From contig CAVIHU010000002.1 of the NCBI GenBank assembly GCA_963642705.1, positions 70,897 to 134,896 on the forward strand: a stretch of 64,000 nucleotides of DNA, given 5' to 3'. A model generated the notes under the pieces. The model ran no database searches and was not told the DNA's origin. It saw nothing but the letters and a program-made list of their open reading frames with translations. The translations under genes were made by a program, and so were the position numbers. Source of the DNA: UBA11524 sp963642705 (lineage in GTDB: Bacteria; Bacillota; Clostridia; Christensenellales; Aristaeellaceae). Each line of letters starts with the position of its first letter. Within the stretch, counting starts at the first letter, position 1. Shown piece by piece: positions 16,875 to 24,986 of this stretch.

Positions 16875-18035
16875 TCATCTCTTCCACCTCTTTGGCAACG
16901 GCGTTTCCGCATCAATCCGATAGATGGTCGGGTCTGTCGGATGAAAAACCACATGCACCGGATCCCCTGCCTGATAGGGCTGAAACACCGGCTTGCTGAC
17001 GAGCACGACCGCATCCCCCGTTGCAGGATGACGGCAGGAAATCACCAGCACGCATCCGTGTACACCCCTGCGGACGGCGCGGTCAGGGACAACCTCCGTG
17101 ACGCGTACCATCCGATGCAGGCCGCGCTTGCGGAGAAGGGCTCGCTCTTCCCGCTGCATGAAGTATCGGATGAGGGCGTCGATGGATTCGGAAGTCCGGC
17201 GTGTTACCAGGGTGCCGGAAATCAGCCCGATCAGCAGAGGCAGCACCAAAAGCAGAAACAGCGGCGACAGGCGGTAAAGCAGCGGCGCGGCGAACGCAAT
17301 TAACAGCAGAACAAGGAACACGAGCCGATGCCAGCGACACCAGTATTCGAGCCTTGTGCAGAACAGCCAGAGCAGGCAGCAGCCCCAAAGCAGCGCAGGG
17401 AGCATCAGCAGGAAGCCGCCGAACAGGAGAAAAAGTCTTTCCAGCGAGAATGCAAGCGAGCTGCCGGCAACGGCGGAAAGCTGCCGAAGCAGCCGTACAC
17501 CGCCTGCGGACAGCGCTGCCAGCAGCAGATACATCAGCAGCCATGCATAGGGGCACATCAAAAACGCGTGCGTCAGCGAGCACGAGCCCTCCAGCGCATA
17601 CCGAAAGGCAGAGCGCAGATAGCGAAGCGCATAGCGCAGCGTGGAAACTGCGAGCTTCGGCAGCCACAGCAGCAAATCAAGCAGAATGTTGACGCAGTCG
17701 ATGAGCGAATGCGGTCTGCGCAGCGGTTTCGGTTCGCAGAGGGAGGACAGCAGCGCATGGGTAGCGCAGAAGGATTCATGGGGAGCTGGCATGTGCGGAC
17801 GCTTGCGGACCGCTTCCGGTTCGGCAGTTTCTTCGGGTTCACAGGAGAAGCCGGAAACCGTTGAATAGTCGGGGTCAGATGAATCGGGAGCAGATGAAGG
17901 GTCGGAAAAGTCGGGAGCCATTGAAGGGTCGGGAAGCATGGAAGGGTCGGGAACCATCGAGGAGTCGGGAACCATGGAGAAGTCGGGAACCGACCGTCTG
18001 CGCCTCCGCTGATTGCTTTCACTCATGGCGGTCAT
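16875..18035 (-). CDS. Membrane protein with acidic Pro/Asp/Ser repeats, function unknown
   Basis: A 386-residue protein not recognised as a known family. The N-terminus (about 10-65) is a degenerate five-residue repeat of the type (V/L/A)PD(S/P/F)S, matched by 15-base repeats in the DNA at 17880-17990. The middle has four or more hydrophobic segments (about residues 165-190, 200-225, 230-250, 258-300), and the C-terminal 90 residues are soluble, with a strand-rich part (RVTEVVPDRAVRRGVHGCVL to DPVHVVFHPTDPTIYRID) that could be an OB- or SH3-like fold. GGAGG lies four bases before the ATG at 18035; ATG at 18026 is the alternative. Its 5' end faces trmO across a 94-base divergent gap. Confidence 0.6.
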   Translation of the reverse strand: MTAMSESNQRRRRRSVPDFSMVPDSSMVPDPSMLPDPSMAPDFSDPSSAPDSSDPDYSTVSGFSCEPEETAEPEAVRKRPHMPAPHESFCATHALLSSLCEPKPLRRPHSLIDCVNILLDLLLWLPKLAVSTLRYALRYLRSAFRYALEGSCSLTHAFLMCPYAWLLMYLLLAALSAGGVRLLRQLSAVAGSSLAFSLERLFLLFGGFLLMLPALLWGCCLLWLFCTRLEYWCRWHRLVFLVLLLIAFAAPLLYRLSPLFLLLVLPLLIGLISGTLVTRRTSESIDALIRYFMQREERALLRKRGLHRMVRVTEVVPDRAVRRGVHGCVLVISCRHPATGDAVVLVSKPVFQPYQAGDPVHVVFHPTDPTIYRIDAETPLPKRWKR

Positions 18036-18129
18036 GCCGCCTCCTTTTTTGCAGGAAATCATCATTTCAATATTCGCCGCGAATGGTCGGAAGTCCTCCA
18101 TGACCGGCGGAATCGGATGGAGAACACAC

Positions 18130-18825
18130 ATGGAGATCATCGCGCACATCCGCAATGGCTATCGGGAGAAATTCGGCGTACCGCGCCAATCCGGACTTGT
18201 TCCGGCGGTGTCGCGCGTCGTGATGGAGCCGGAATACGGCGTCCGCGAGGCTTTTCGGGGCATCGGGGGTTTTTCGCACCTGTGGCTGCTGTGGGAATTC
18301 GACCAGGCGGCGCGCGAGCAATGGCGTCCGACCGTGCGTCCGCCGAGGCTTGGCGGCAATACGCGCATGGGCGTGTTTGCAACGCGCTCGCCGTACCGGC
18401 CGAACAAAATCGGTCTGACGGTCGTCAGGCTCCTGAAGGTCGTGGAGGAAGACGGATGCGTGGTGCTGCACGTTGCTGGCGCGGACATGATGGACGGTAC
18501 GCCCGTCATCGATATTAAGCCGTATGTGCCGTATGCGGACAGCGTGCCGGACGCACGGGGCAGCTTTGCCGAGGAAAAGAAGGCGCACGCGCTGCAGGTT
18601 ATCCTGCCGGAGCAGCTTCGTGCGCGCATTCCGGCAGAGGATGTTCCTGCCGTGCTGGCAATCCTTGCGCAGGATCCGCGACCGGCCTATCAGCATCAGC
18701 CGGAGCGCGTGTACGGCGTGCCTTACGGCGAAAACGACATCCGCTTCACGGTTGACGGCGATACGCTGACCGTCACGGACGTTGTCCCTTATGAAAAAAT
18801 CATCGCCAGAAAGGACAGAATATGA
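18130..18825 (+). CDS. trmO: tRNA (N6-threonylcarbamoyladenosine37-N6)-methyltransferase TrmO
   Basis: SAM-dependent methyltransferase of the TsaA/TrmO (beta-barrel, class VIII) family that methylates t6A37. The 231-residue product has the family pattern: HIRNGYREKFGVPRQSGLVP near the start, LWLLWEFDQA, GVFATRSPYRPNKIGLT (the SAM-binding block) and GTPVIDIKPYVPYADSV, followed by the C-terminal barrel extension. The ATG at 18130 follows a weak GGATGGAG site. It overlaps the next gene by four bases. Confidence 0.92.
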   Translation: MEIIAHIRNGYREKFGVPRQSGLVPAVSRVVMEPEYGVREAFRGIGGFSHLWLLWEFDQAAREQWRPTVRPPRLGGNTRMGVFATRSPYRPNKIGLTVVRLLKVVEEDGCVVLHVAGADMMDGTPVIDIKPYVPYADSVPDARGSFAEEKKAHALQVILPEQLRARIPAEDVPAVLAILAQDPRPAYQHQPERVYGVPYGENDIRFTVDGDTLTVTDVVPYEKIIARKDRI

Positions 18826-19808
18826 GCATTCGGGAGGAAATTGACAGCCTGTATCCCGTTCGCAAGTCGGCGGAGCAGAAGCGCGCATTTGAACAGTGGG
18901 TACTTGCAAAAATGCGTGAAATGGGCTATCGACCGTATGTCGACGGCATGAACCGCAAGGACAAGGTGCGACAGCGCAACATCGTTGCCGGCGACCCGCA
19001 GCACGCAGGCATTATCATCTCCGCGCATTACGACACTGCGGCGACGATCGGCATTCCGGATATACGGATACCGCGCAATTTTCCGGTGTATGCGCTGTCG
19101 CAGCTCGTGATTCTGCTGGCTCTGCTGCTGATTTCACTGCTTGTCGGCTGTGCGGTCGGGCTGCTGTCGAAAAATGGCGACTGGCTGATTCTCTCATTCT
19201 TCCTGACGTTCCTGTGCATTGTCCTGCTGATGATGTTCGGCAAGGCGAATCCGCATAACGCCAACGATAACACGTCGGGCGTGGCGGCACTGCTGGAAAC
19301 GATGGCGCGGCTGTCCCCTGAGGCGCGGGAAAGCACGGCGTTCATCCTATTTGATAATCAGGAGACGGGCAGCAGGGGCGCGAAGTACTTCACGCAGCAG
19401 CATGTCGAAATTCAGGCGATGCAGCTGCTGGTTGACCTGAACTGCATCGGTGACGGCGACCATTTCATCGTATCCGCGCCGAAGCTGGCGCAGGATAAGC
19501 CGGGATACGCAGTGCTTCGGGACGCGCTCGAGCAGAATGCGGCGGAGTTTGGGGTGCAGACAGGCTTCTGGAGCAGGATTCGTGTGCGCGGCGCGGGCGA
19601 TTACCGCAAATTCTCCTGCGGCGTGGGCATCTCTGCGTATCATCACAGCACGGGCGTCGGGTTGGTGACCGGCCGGCTGCACACATCGCGCGATACCGTC
19701 TGCCGCGAGGAAAACGTTGCCTATCTTGCAAAGAGCCTGTCGGAAACGGCAGAGAGGCAGATTCCGCCGCAGGAGGAAGAGCCGCAAAGCCCGGAAGAAA
19801 ATGCGTGA
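18822..19808 (+). CDS. M28-family-like zinc peptidase with inserted membrane segments
   Basis: A 328-residue protein with M28 aminopeptidase signatures: the first metal ligand in SAHYDT, then NDNTSGVAALLE (bridging Asp) and FDNQETGSRGA (Glu), and a final His in SAYHHSTG. Between the first two sits a stretch with two hydrophobic segments (about residues 90-113 and 122-140), so the catalytic domain is split by a membrane hairpin. The arrangement is unusual for the family. No signal peptide. Translationally coupled to trmO by an ATGA overlap. Substrate unknown. Confidence 0.75.
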   Translation: MSIREEIDSLYPVRKSAEQKRAFEQWVLAKMREMGYRPYVDGMNRKDKVRQRNIVAGDPQHAGIIISAHYDTAATIGIPDIRIPRNFPVYALSQLVILLALLLISLLVGCAVGLLSKNGDWLILSFFLTFLCIVLLMMFGKANPHNANDNTSGVAALLETMARLSPEARESTAFILFDNQETGSRGAKYFTQQHVEIQAMQLLVDLNCIGDGDHFIVSAPKLAQDKPGYAVLRDALEQNAAEFGVQTGFWSRIRVRGAGDYRKFSCGVGISAYHHSTGVGLVTGRLHTSRDTVCREENVAYLAKSLSETAERQIPPQEEEPQSPEENA

Positions 19809-19865
19809 CGACTTTAACAAACTGTAAATTTTGGGATTGAATGCGACATTTTGCACGATTATACT

Positions 19866-19894
19866 TTGCAATTTGAACCTGTTTATGGTACAAT
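19866..19894 (+). promoter_or_regulatory. Promoter for the coiled-coil gene pair
   Basis: TTGCAA (19866-19871) and TACAAT (19889-19894), 17-base spacer, 44 bases before the start at 19938. Confidence 0.65.
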
Positions 19895-19937
19895 GAAAAT
19901 GTAAGCTTTCCGTTCATGACGCGGAGGAGGAAACGAT

Positions 19938-20414
19938 ATGCTGTCGAAGGGCTTTCGGGCTTGCTTCATTGCGGTCATGTGTGCGCTGTGCGTGGTGCTA
20001 TGCTATAGCGCCATCCATCAGGCATCTGTCAGCGAGGAAATCCGGCTGACCCGTCTGTCGCTTGAGGCGACGGAGGCGCGGCTGGAGCTTCAGCAGGTGG
20101 AATATGCGCAGGTGCAGGTGGATTTGCCGGAAACGCGTGAGCAGCTTGCCGAGGTGCAGCCGCAGGCGGAGGAAGCCTCTGCCCGTGAGCAGGAGCTTCG
20201 TGCGCGGCGCAAGGCGCTCCGCGAGGAAAACGCCGCGTTGACCGAGCAGATTGCAGCGCTGACGGCGCAGCAGGATTCTTTCGTCCAGCAGGGTCTTGAC
20301 GGACAGCCGGCAATCTCCGTTGCATCGCTTCAAACGGCACTGCAGGAGATTCAGGCGAAGGTGGACGCCGCGTCAGAGCTCCTCACGCAGGCAGAGGAGT
20401 CCTCGGTCAAATAG
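19938..20414 (+). CDS. Membrane-anchored coiled-coil protein, function unknown
   Basis: A 158-residue protein: one N-terminal hydrophobic segment (about residues 9-24, signal anchor or signal peptide) followed by a nearly continuous Glu/Gln/Leu-rich coiled coil (about 30-155). GGAGGAAAC precedes the ATG. It lies 35 bases before a larger protein of the same build and shares its promoter, so the two may interact; that is inference. Confidence 0.65.
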   Translation: MLSKGFRACFIAVMCALCVVLCYSAIHQASVSEEIRLTRLSLEATEARLELQQVEYAQVQVDLPETREQLAEVQPQAEEASAREQELRARRKALREENAALTEQIAALTAQQDSFVQQGLDGQPAISVASLQTALQEIQAKVDAASELLTQAEESSVK

Positions 20415-20449
20415 CCTGTTATCCGATCAATTTAGGAGGAATGATTCCA

Positions 20450-21553
20450 GTGTCCGAAAATCAGAACAATACGAATGCACCTGCCGAAAAGAAGCAGGTA
20501 TCCCTGTTCGCCCTGCTGATTGTGCTGGTCGTCGCAGTCATTGTGATGGTCGTGCTGTTCGTCAACTCGAACAACCTGTCCTCGCAGCTTGACCAGGTCA
20601 ACAGCGAGCTGACGGAGCGCAGCACTGAGCTGCAGCAGACTATCACAGAGAAGGAAACCATGCAGGAAGAGCTGACAGCTGCGCAGAATGACCTCCGCGA
20701 GGCACAGCTGACGCTTGATGAGTCCACCGCAAAGGTGACCGAGCTGGAAGCCCAGATCAGCACGTTGACGGAAGAAAATACAACGCTGACCGCAGAGCTG
20801 GAGACGGCAAAGGCAAATCAGGCGACTGCGCAGAGCTACCTCAACGAGGTGTCCGAGCAGGTAAGCGTTCTGATGGAGAACCTCGAACAGGTGCAGCGCG
20901 CGCTGAACGGCGAGACCGTTGAAGCGACCGAGAAACCTGCTGCCGAACCCGTGGAAGAGACTGAAGCGACCGAAACGGATCTTGATGCGGCAGCAACGCT
21001 GGACGCGGAAATTGAGGTCGTTGTGGATGCTGACGCTGACGTGAATACGGAAGCGGACGCTGATGCTGATGCTGATGCTGATGCTGATGCAGATGCGGAC
21101 ATCGATGCCGAGGCTGACGTTGATGCTGACACTGACGCTGATACCGATGCGGACGCGGATGTTGAAGCTGATGCGGATGTCGAGGCTGTCGTGAACGTTG
21201 CGACCGACGCGGATCTTGCAGCAGAAGCGGAGGCGGAAGAGAAGGATGCTGATCTGCAGCTTCTCAGCACCTCGATGGTGCTCAATGCAGAAGCGCGCCT
21301 GAACATCCGTATGTTCATCGATAACGACAAAAAGGTTGCTGATATCGAGCTGAAGCTGGATGGCGAATATGAAGACCTGACGCAGGAAACGCTGGATGCC
21401 TACGCAGAGAAGCTGATCGGCAAGACGATGCCGGCGACTCTCCGCGCAGATGCGACGGAAACCACCGCTGAGGAATCCATCATCGAAGAGCTGGAAGGAA
21501 TGCCTGAGCTGTCAAGAGAGCTGCTTGAGCAGCTGAACTTCCTCGTGCTGTAA
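20450..21553 (+). CDS. Membrane-anchored coiled-coil protein with Asp-Ala repeat
   Basis: About 367 residues. After a short polar N-terminus a single membrane segment (about residues 18-41) is followed by a coiled coil (about 45-140), an acidic region dominated by Asp-Ala dipeptides (about 180-255), and a conserved-looking C-terminal part with LNAEARLNIRMFIDNDKKV. It is type II, with the acidic part outside. GTG at 20450 is chosen because AGGAGG overlaps the ATG at 20441 too closely for initiation there; the difference is three residues. Not recognised as a named family. A strong terminator follows. Confidence 0.65.
   Translation: MSENQNNTNAPAEKKQVSLFALLIVLVVAVIVMVVLFVNSNNLSSQLDQVNSELTERSTELQQTITEKETMQEELTAAQNDLREAQLTLDESTAKVTELEAQISTLTEENTTLTAELETAKANQATAQSYLNEVSEQVSVLMENLEQVQRALNGETVEATEKPAAEPVEETEATETDLDAAATLDAEIEVVVDADADVNTEADADADADADADADADIDAEADVDADTDADTDADADVEADADVEAVVNVATDADLAAEAEAEEKDADLQLLSTSMVLNAEARLNIRMFIDNDKKVADIELKLDGEYEDLTQETLDAYAEKLIGKTMPATLRADATETTAEESIIEELEGMPELSRELLEQLNFLVL
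21053..21180 (+). repeat. GCTGAT-type microrepeat encoding (Asp-Ala)n
   Basis: Runs of the hexamer GCTGAT and close variants, in frame within the coiled-coil gene. Such arrays can change length by slippage without a frameshift. Confidence 0.85.
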
Positions 21554-21567
21554 TCATGGAACCACGA

Positions 21568-21600
21568 CCGCTGCGCCTGAATGGGTGCGGCGGCTTTTTT
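21568..21600 (+). terminator. Terminator after the Asp-Ala protein gene
   Basis: CCGCTGCGCC (21568-21577) pairs with GGTGCGGCGG (21584-21593), followed by a run of T. The rest of 21601-21872 is the efp 5' region: a poor promoter candidate ending TAGAAT near 21667 and otherwise nothing recognised. Confidence 0.85.
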
Positions 21601-21872
21601 GCAGAAAAAAATGACTGAATCCGCGAATTGAAATGAAAAAAGTCTTTTCAATCCGGCAAAAGTGTGATAGAATATATTTGTCCGTGCACCTGTGCACCGG
21701 GCTTGTTGGTCTGCACCCGAAAAGCAGGATTTCTCTGCGACTGGATCCGCCTTGTCGGATTTAGACATAGGGATTCGCCGCACCTTTCAGCAGCGATGCC
21801 CATCGTACTGCTTCGCTTGTGCAGCGAACCCAAGCATTTTCGAAACCCTAACAACATTGGAGGAATTGATTG

Positions 21873-22430
21873 ATGATTACTGCTGGCGATTTCAAAAAGG
21901 GCATTACCGTGGAGTGGGACGGCGGCGTCTGGACCATCGTTGACTTCCAGCACGTCAAGCCCGGCAAGGGCGCGGCGTTCGTCCGCACCAAGATCAAGAA
22001 CGTGATGACCGGTGCTGTGGTCGAGCGTTCCTTCAACCCTACCGACAAGATGCCCAAGGCTGTGATCGAAACGAAGGAAATGCAGTATGTCTACAACGAC
22101 GGCGAGCTGTACTACTTCATGGACGTCGAGACCTACGACCAGATCCCCATGGCGCTGGACAAGGTTGAGGATGCTATCCCCTATGTTAAGGAAGGCACGA
22201 ATGTGACCGTTCGTTTCTTCAAGGGTTCTCCCTTCTCCGTGGAAGCGCCGAACTTCGTCACGCTTGAGGTGACCGACACCGAGCCCGGCTTCAAGGGAGA
22301 CACCGCGTCCAACACCTACAAGCCCGCTACGCTGGAAACCGGCTACTCCCTGCAGGTGCCGCTGTTTATCAACACCGGCGACATGATCCGTATCGATACC
22401 CGTACCGGCGAGTACATGGAGCGCGCATAA
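21873..22430 (+). CDS. efp: Elongation factor P
   Basis: Relieves ribosome stalling at polyproline. The 185-residue protein has the three-domain length, the N-terminal KOW-like domain with the exposed lysine loop HVKPGKGAAF, and a C-terminal OB domain ending in the RIDTRTGEYMERA signature. ATG 21873 follows TTGGAGGA; a TTG codon directly before it is not needed. The Lys in the loop is the modification site in other species, but no dedicated modification gene (epmA/epmB, ymfI) is in the window. Confidence 0.96.
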   Translation: MITAGDFKKGITVEWDGGVWTIVDFQHVKPGKGAAFVRTKIKNVMTGAVVERSFNPTDKMPKAVIETKEMQYVYNDGELYYFMDVETYDQIPMALDKVEDAIPYVKEGTNVTVRFFKGSPFSVEAPNFVTLEVTDTEPGFKGDTASNTYKPATLETGYSLQVPLFINTGDMIRIDTRTGEYMERA

Positions 22431-22440
22431 TATGACCATC

Positions 22441-22476
22441 ATCAGCCCGGGGAGAGCAGCAATCCCTCCGGGCTGA
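22441..22476 (+). terminator. Near-perfect palindromic hairpin between efp and the zinc-ribbon gene
   Basis: ATCAGCCCGG and CCGGGCTGAT arms form a long GC-rich stem. There is no long T run, so it is either a weak terminator or a stabilising hairpin between co-directional genes 71 bases apart. Confidence 0.5.
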
Positions 22477-22501
22477 TTGTGTATGATAGGAGGACATCAA
22501 T

Positions 22502-22984
22502 ATGAGCAGTTTAACGGACCGCGTCAGCTACCTGAAGGGTCTTGCAGCAGGCATGAAGCTCAACATGGACAAGGACAGCAATAAGCTGCTGATGGAGATC
22601 CTCAGCATCATGGGCGAGATGGCTGACGAGATGCAGCGCCTCGATGAGGAAAAGAAGTCACTGGAGGAATATGTCGAATCCATCGATCAGGATCTCTCGG
22701 ACATGGAGGAAGCCCTCTACAACGCAGATGAAGAAGAGGAAGACGATGACGCGGACGGTGCGTGCGACTGTGAGGACTGTGACGACGAGGATCCGGACGA
22801 TGAGGAGGACGACGGGGAGTTTGATGAAACGATCGTCTACGTCTGCCCGAACTGCGGCGAGGAGCTGACCTTCCGCGCGTCTGACATCGACTTCGATGAG
22901 AATACGCTCTGCCCGAAGTGCCATAAGCCGATTTTTCCTGAAATTGAGGAAGGCAGTGAGGACGGCGAAAATCTGCCCTTCTGA
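22502..22984 (+). CDS. CD1247-like zinc-ribbon protein
   Basis: A 160-residue cytosolic protein with a helical N-terminus (LTDRVSYLKGLAAGMKLNMD, similar to the N-terminal domain named after C. difficile CD1247), a coiled-coil middle, a highly acidic stretch with extra cysteines (ACDCEDC, about 86-95), and a C-terminal zinc ribbon (CPNCGEELTF then CPKCHKPIF). Function unknown; it is common next to efp-type genes in Clostridia only by impression. RBS AGGAGG precedes the ATG. Confidence 0.7.
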   Translation: MSSLTDRVSYLKGLAAGMKLNMDKDSNKLLMEILSIMGEMADEMQRLDEEKKSLEEYVESIDQDLSDMEEALYNADEEEEDDDADGACDCEDCDDEDPDDEEDDGEFDETIVYVCPNCGEELTFRASDIDFDENTLCPKCHKPIFPEIEEGSEDGENLPF

Positions 22985-22997
22985 TGAAGGCAATACG

Positions 22998-23041
22998 CAC
23001 AATTCGTCAGCACCTCTGAATATGCCTTTTGCGCCATCTGC
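22998..23041 (+). repeat. Intergenic repeat family 3, copy 1
   Basis: The block from CACAATTCG to CATCTGC, containing CTGAATATGCCTTTTG, matches 35860-35904 closely. It opens the large gene-free stretch 22985-23759. Confidence 0.7.
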
Positions 23042-23072
23042 GGCGGTGAAACAAAGCTTTATTTCGCCGGTC
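23042..23072. repeat. AAAGCTTT-centred palindromic element, copy 1
   Basis: GGCGGTGAAACAAAGCTTT followed by ATTTCGCCGGTC; nearly the same element, with a perfect palindrome, lies at 57923-57953 between the two GH130 genes. Confidence 0.65.
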
Positions 23073-23193
23073 AAGGCGGAAAGCTCGATTTACATCCGGC
23101 AAACCTTCGATTTCTGCAATCGTATCCGGCACATAATTCACGATTCATCGTGCTGCCTCATTTGTATGGCATCACCTTAAACCATGCGGATCG

Positions 23194-23223
23194 AGCCGTC
23201 TCCGTGTGAGGCGGCTTTTTTTG
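23194..23223 (+). terminator. Terminator downstream of the zinc-ribbon gene
   Basis: AGCCGTCTC (23194-23202) pairs with GAGGCGGCT (23208-23216) before a run of T. Confidence 0.8.
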
Positions 23224-23518
23224 ACAGGAAAAGAAGCAGCTTTCATCAATCTATCACATTTTCTTCAGGATGACAACAGAAAAAACTGCTATCATACCAT
23301 TGTCAGGCGGGAAGGCCAGGACAGAAGGCGAACAGCAACCGCTTCGGCAAATCCAGCGGAATCGCCTGGTGGCATGTCCGCTTTGACATAGAAGGCGGAA
23401 CCGCATAGCGAATGAGCCAGATCATTGTGCGCGTTGCCCCTATGGTTTTCCTTTCCTTTTCTCCTCCTTTTTCCCCTTTCCATCCTGAGCGGCAGTCAGC
23501 AACAGGCCGTACAGGGAA
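23224..23518. other. Gene-free stretch of about 300 bases
   Basis: No convincing gene on either strand. A 38-codon frame from ATG at about 23269 has no good ribosome-binding site, and the minus-strand frames look degenerate. It ends in a strong terminator hairpin. It could hold a decayed gene or an RNA; neither is supported. Confidence 0.4.
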
Positions 23519-23554
23519 AACAGCCCGAACGTCAGCAGGTTCGGGCTGTTTTTT
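23519..23554. terminator. Strong bidirectional terminator
   Basis: AACAGCCCGAAC (23519-23530) pairs with GTTCGGGCTGTT (23539-23550). T runs follow on both strands, so it may end the minus-strand GH26 transcript. Confidence 0.8.
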
Positions 23555-23689
23555 GCTGTGCGTCCGGCTTGGGCGACAACGCGGTTCCGTGTGCTGCGTT
23601 GAGGACGTTTCGCGTACTGCGTTCACCTCACTGTTCAGCGCTCGCTTGGCGAGGATGGTGATTTTTGCATCGTGGATTTGCGTTGCTGA

Positions 23690-23765
23690 GGCATTGCCCA
23701 AACCCCGGCAAGGGACGCTGCCCCTGAGCCTGCAGGGGAGAGACACCCCTGAACCGTTTTCAGGT
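23690..23765 (-). repeat. Intergenic repeat family 2, copy 1
   Basis: Read on the plus strand: AACCCCGGCAAGGGACGC, then CCTGCAGGGG and a block ending CCTGAACCG. It is a diverged copy of 55035-55112, and upstream similarity (CAGCGCTCG at about 23636 and at about 54989) extends the pair to roughly 150 bases. Confidence 0.65.
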
Positions 23766-24674
23766 GAAGTCGGGCAGTTGGTGAAGCTTTACGAAGCTAT
23801 CATCCGCATACACCTGACGAAGGTGCTCTTTTGTATTCCCCTGTTTCTCATCCGTCAGCCAGGAGGTATGCCACGTCATGAACATTGCCCATGGTGCATG
23901 CTCCTGCGTCATTTGCGCCCTTGTCGGAATCACGCCGCATTCATGGAACACAATCGGCATGGAGTCCGGCGCAAGCTGCCGGCACTGGGCATACAGCTCT
24001 CCCTGTGCGCCGCCGCGGTAGCTGTCGCCGCCGAGCATGTCAACCGTGTCATCACCGGGATACCATGGGCGCAAATTCGCAGAGGCATCGGAAAAGCCCA
24101 GCACCCAGATGAGGTTGTTCAGCCCGTGCACCTGCGAATATCGCTCGTACATCAGCCGCCACAGCCGTACGAAATTCTCCGCGCCGCCGCGTCCCCACCA
24201 GAACCAGCCGCCGTCCATCTCATGAAATGGGCGCCAGAGCACAGGTACACCTGCATCGCACAGCCTGCGAAGGTACACCGCCGCACGGTCGAAGCCGTCC
24301 AGCAGGCGCCGGTTTGCTTCAGTGCCCTCAACGAAGACGGCATCCCAGTCCATCTCACTCGCCTTGCATTCGGGATAGCCGGAGGACAAATCGGCACCCG
24401 TGTGCCAGCAAATCGTGGGAATGCCGCCGCGTGCCCACCAGTCCTTTGCACGCTGCGTCACGCCCAGAAAGTCGTTGTCCATGAAGTCAAGTCCGCGAAC
24501 CGCGGGCATCCGGCCGGTCACGTCCGTCAGGTAGTTGATTTCATGCTCTGACGTGCGGCACCACAGGCTTTCCATCTGTCCGGTCAGGCATTTGCCGTCA
24601 AGAGATTGTATATATCGGTATACGCGCTCTGCGGCGGGAAGGGGTCGGGACACGGAGAGTGTGCGGAACATCAT
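23760..24674 (-). CDS. GH26 beta-mannanase / beta-mannosidase-type glycoside hydrolase
   Basis: Retaining glycoside hydrolase of family 26, mostly endo-beta-1,4-mannanases. The 304-residue protein has the acid/base Glu in RPFHEMDGGWFWWG (about Glu152) and the nucleophile Glu in PIVFHECGV (about Glu245), and the WHTG block near residue 90. No signal peptide is seen, so it probably acts on imported oligosaccharides. Start at ATG 24674 is chosen because AAAGGAG lies just before it; an upstream in-frame ATG at 24689 would place that ribosome site inside the gene. It fits with the mannan operon at 55-61 kb although it is 30 kb away. Confidence 0.87.
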   Translation of the reverse strand: MMFRTLSVSRPLPAAERVYRYIQSLDGKCLTGQMESLWCRTSEHEINYLTDVTGRMPAVRGLDFMDNDFLGVTQRAKDWWARGGIPTICWHTGADLSSGYPECKASEMDWDAVFVEGTEANRRLLDGFDRAAVYLRRLCDAGVPVLWRPFHEMDGGWFWWGRGGAENFVRLWRLMYERYSQVHGLNNLIWVLGFSDASANLRPWYPGDDTVDMLGGDSYRGGAQGELYAQCRQLAPDSMPIVFHECGVIPTRAQMTQEHAPWAMFMTWHTSWLTDEKQGNTKEHLRQVYADDSFVKLHQLPDFT

Positions 24675-24704
24675 GATACTCCTTTTCATACGGATGCTGC
24701 CTGA

Positions 24705-24733
24705 AGTATAGCAGGAAACGCCTGCAAATGCAA
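24705..24733 (-). promoter_or_regulatory. GH26 promoter with operator-like palindrome
   Basis: Minus strand TTGCAT (24728-24733), 17-base spacer, TATACT (24705-24710). The spacer holds the inverted repeat GCAGG-AAACG-CCTGC (24711-24725), well placed to be a repressor site. Confidence 0.65.
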
Positions 24734-24788
24734 GAACGCATGGAGGAAGGAAGCAGATTCGCTCATAAAATTGGTTTGGCTAAAAAGA

Positions 24789-24817
24789 TTGCATCTTGCA
24801 TCAATGTGTGCTATAAT
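24789..24817 (+). promoter_or_regulatory. Promoter of nifJ/por
   Basis: TTGCAT (24789-24794), 17-base spacer, TATAAT (24812-24817). The following leader of about 160 bases contains a second TTGACA at about 24922 with a poor -10; no riboswitch is recognised in 24675-24986. Confidence 0.75.
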
Positions 24818-24986
24818 CAGAACAGAAAAACGCAGGGTGGGTGCGTTTTCCGAATTGCGCCGGGCAGACACGGCACATAAGCGAAAGCCAACGGACAGAT
24901 GCAGAGGAGTTGAAAAGCCGTTGACATGTCTGTCTTTTGATGTTACCCTCTAAAACCTGATATCAAAAACGGAGGTGCGATTTCCA

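Noticed and set aside
23269..23385. Small plus-strand frame of 38 codons
   Set aside because: Weak ribosome site and no recognisable sequence; not enough to call a gene.
23411..24551. Plus-strand open frame across the GH26 gene
   Set aside because: It runs antisense through both GH26 catalytic blocks and has no ribosome site or recognised motif.
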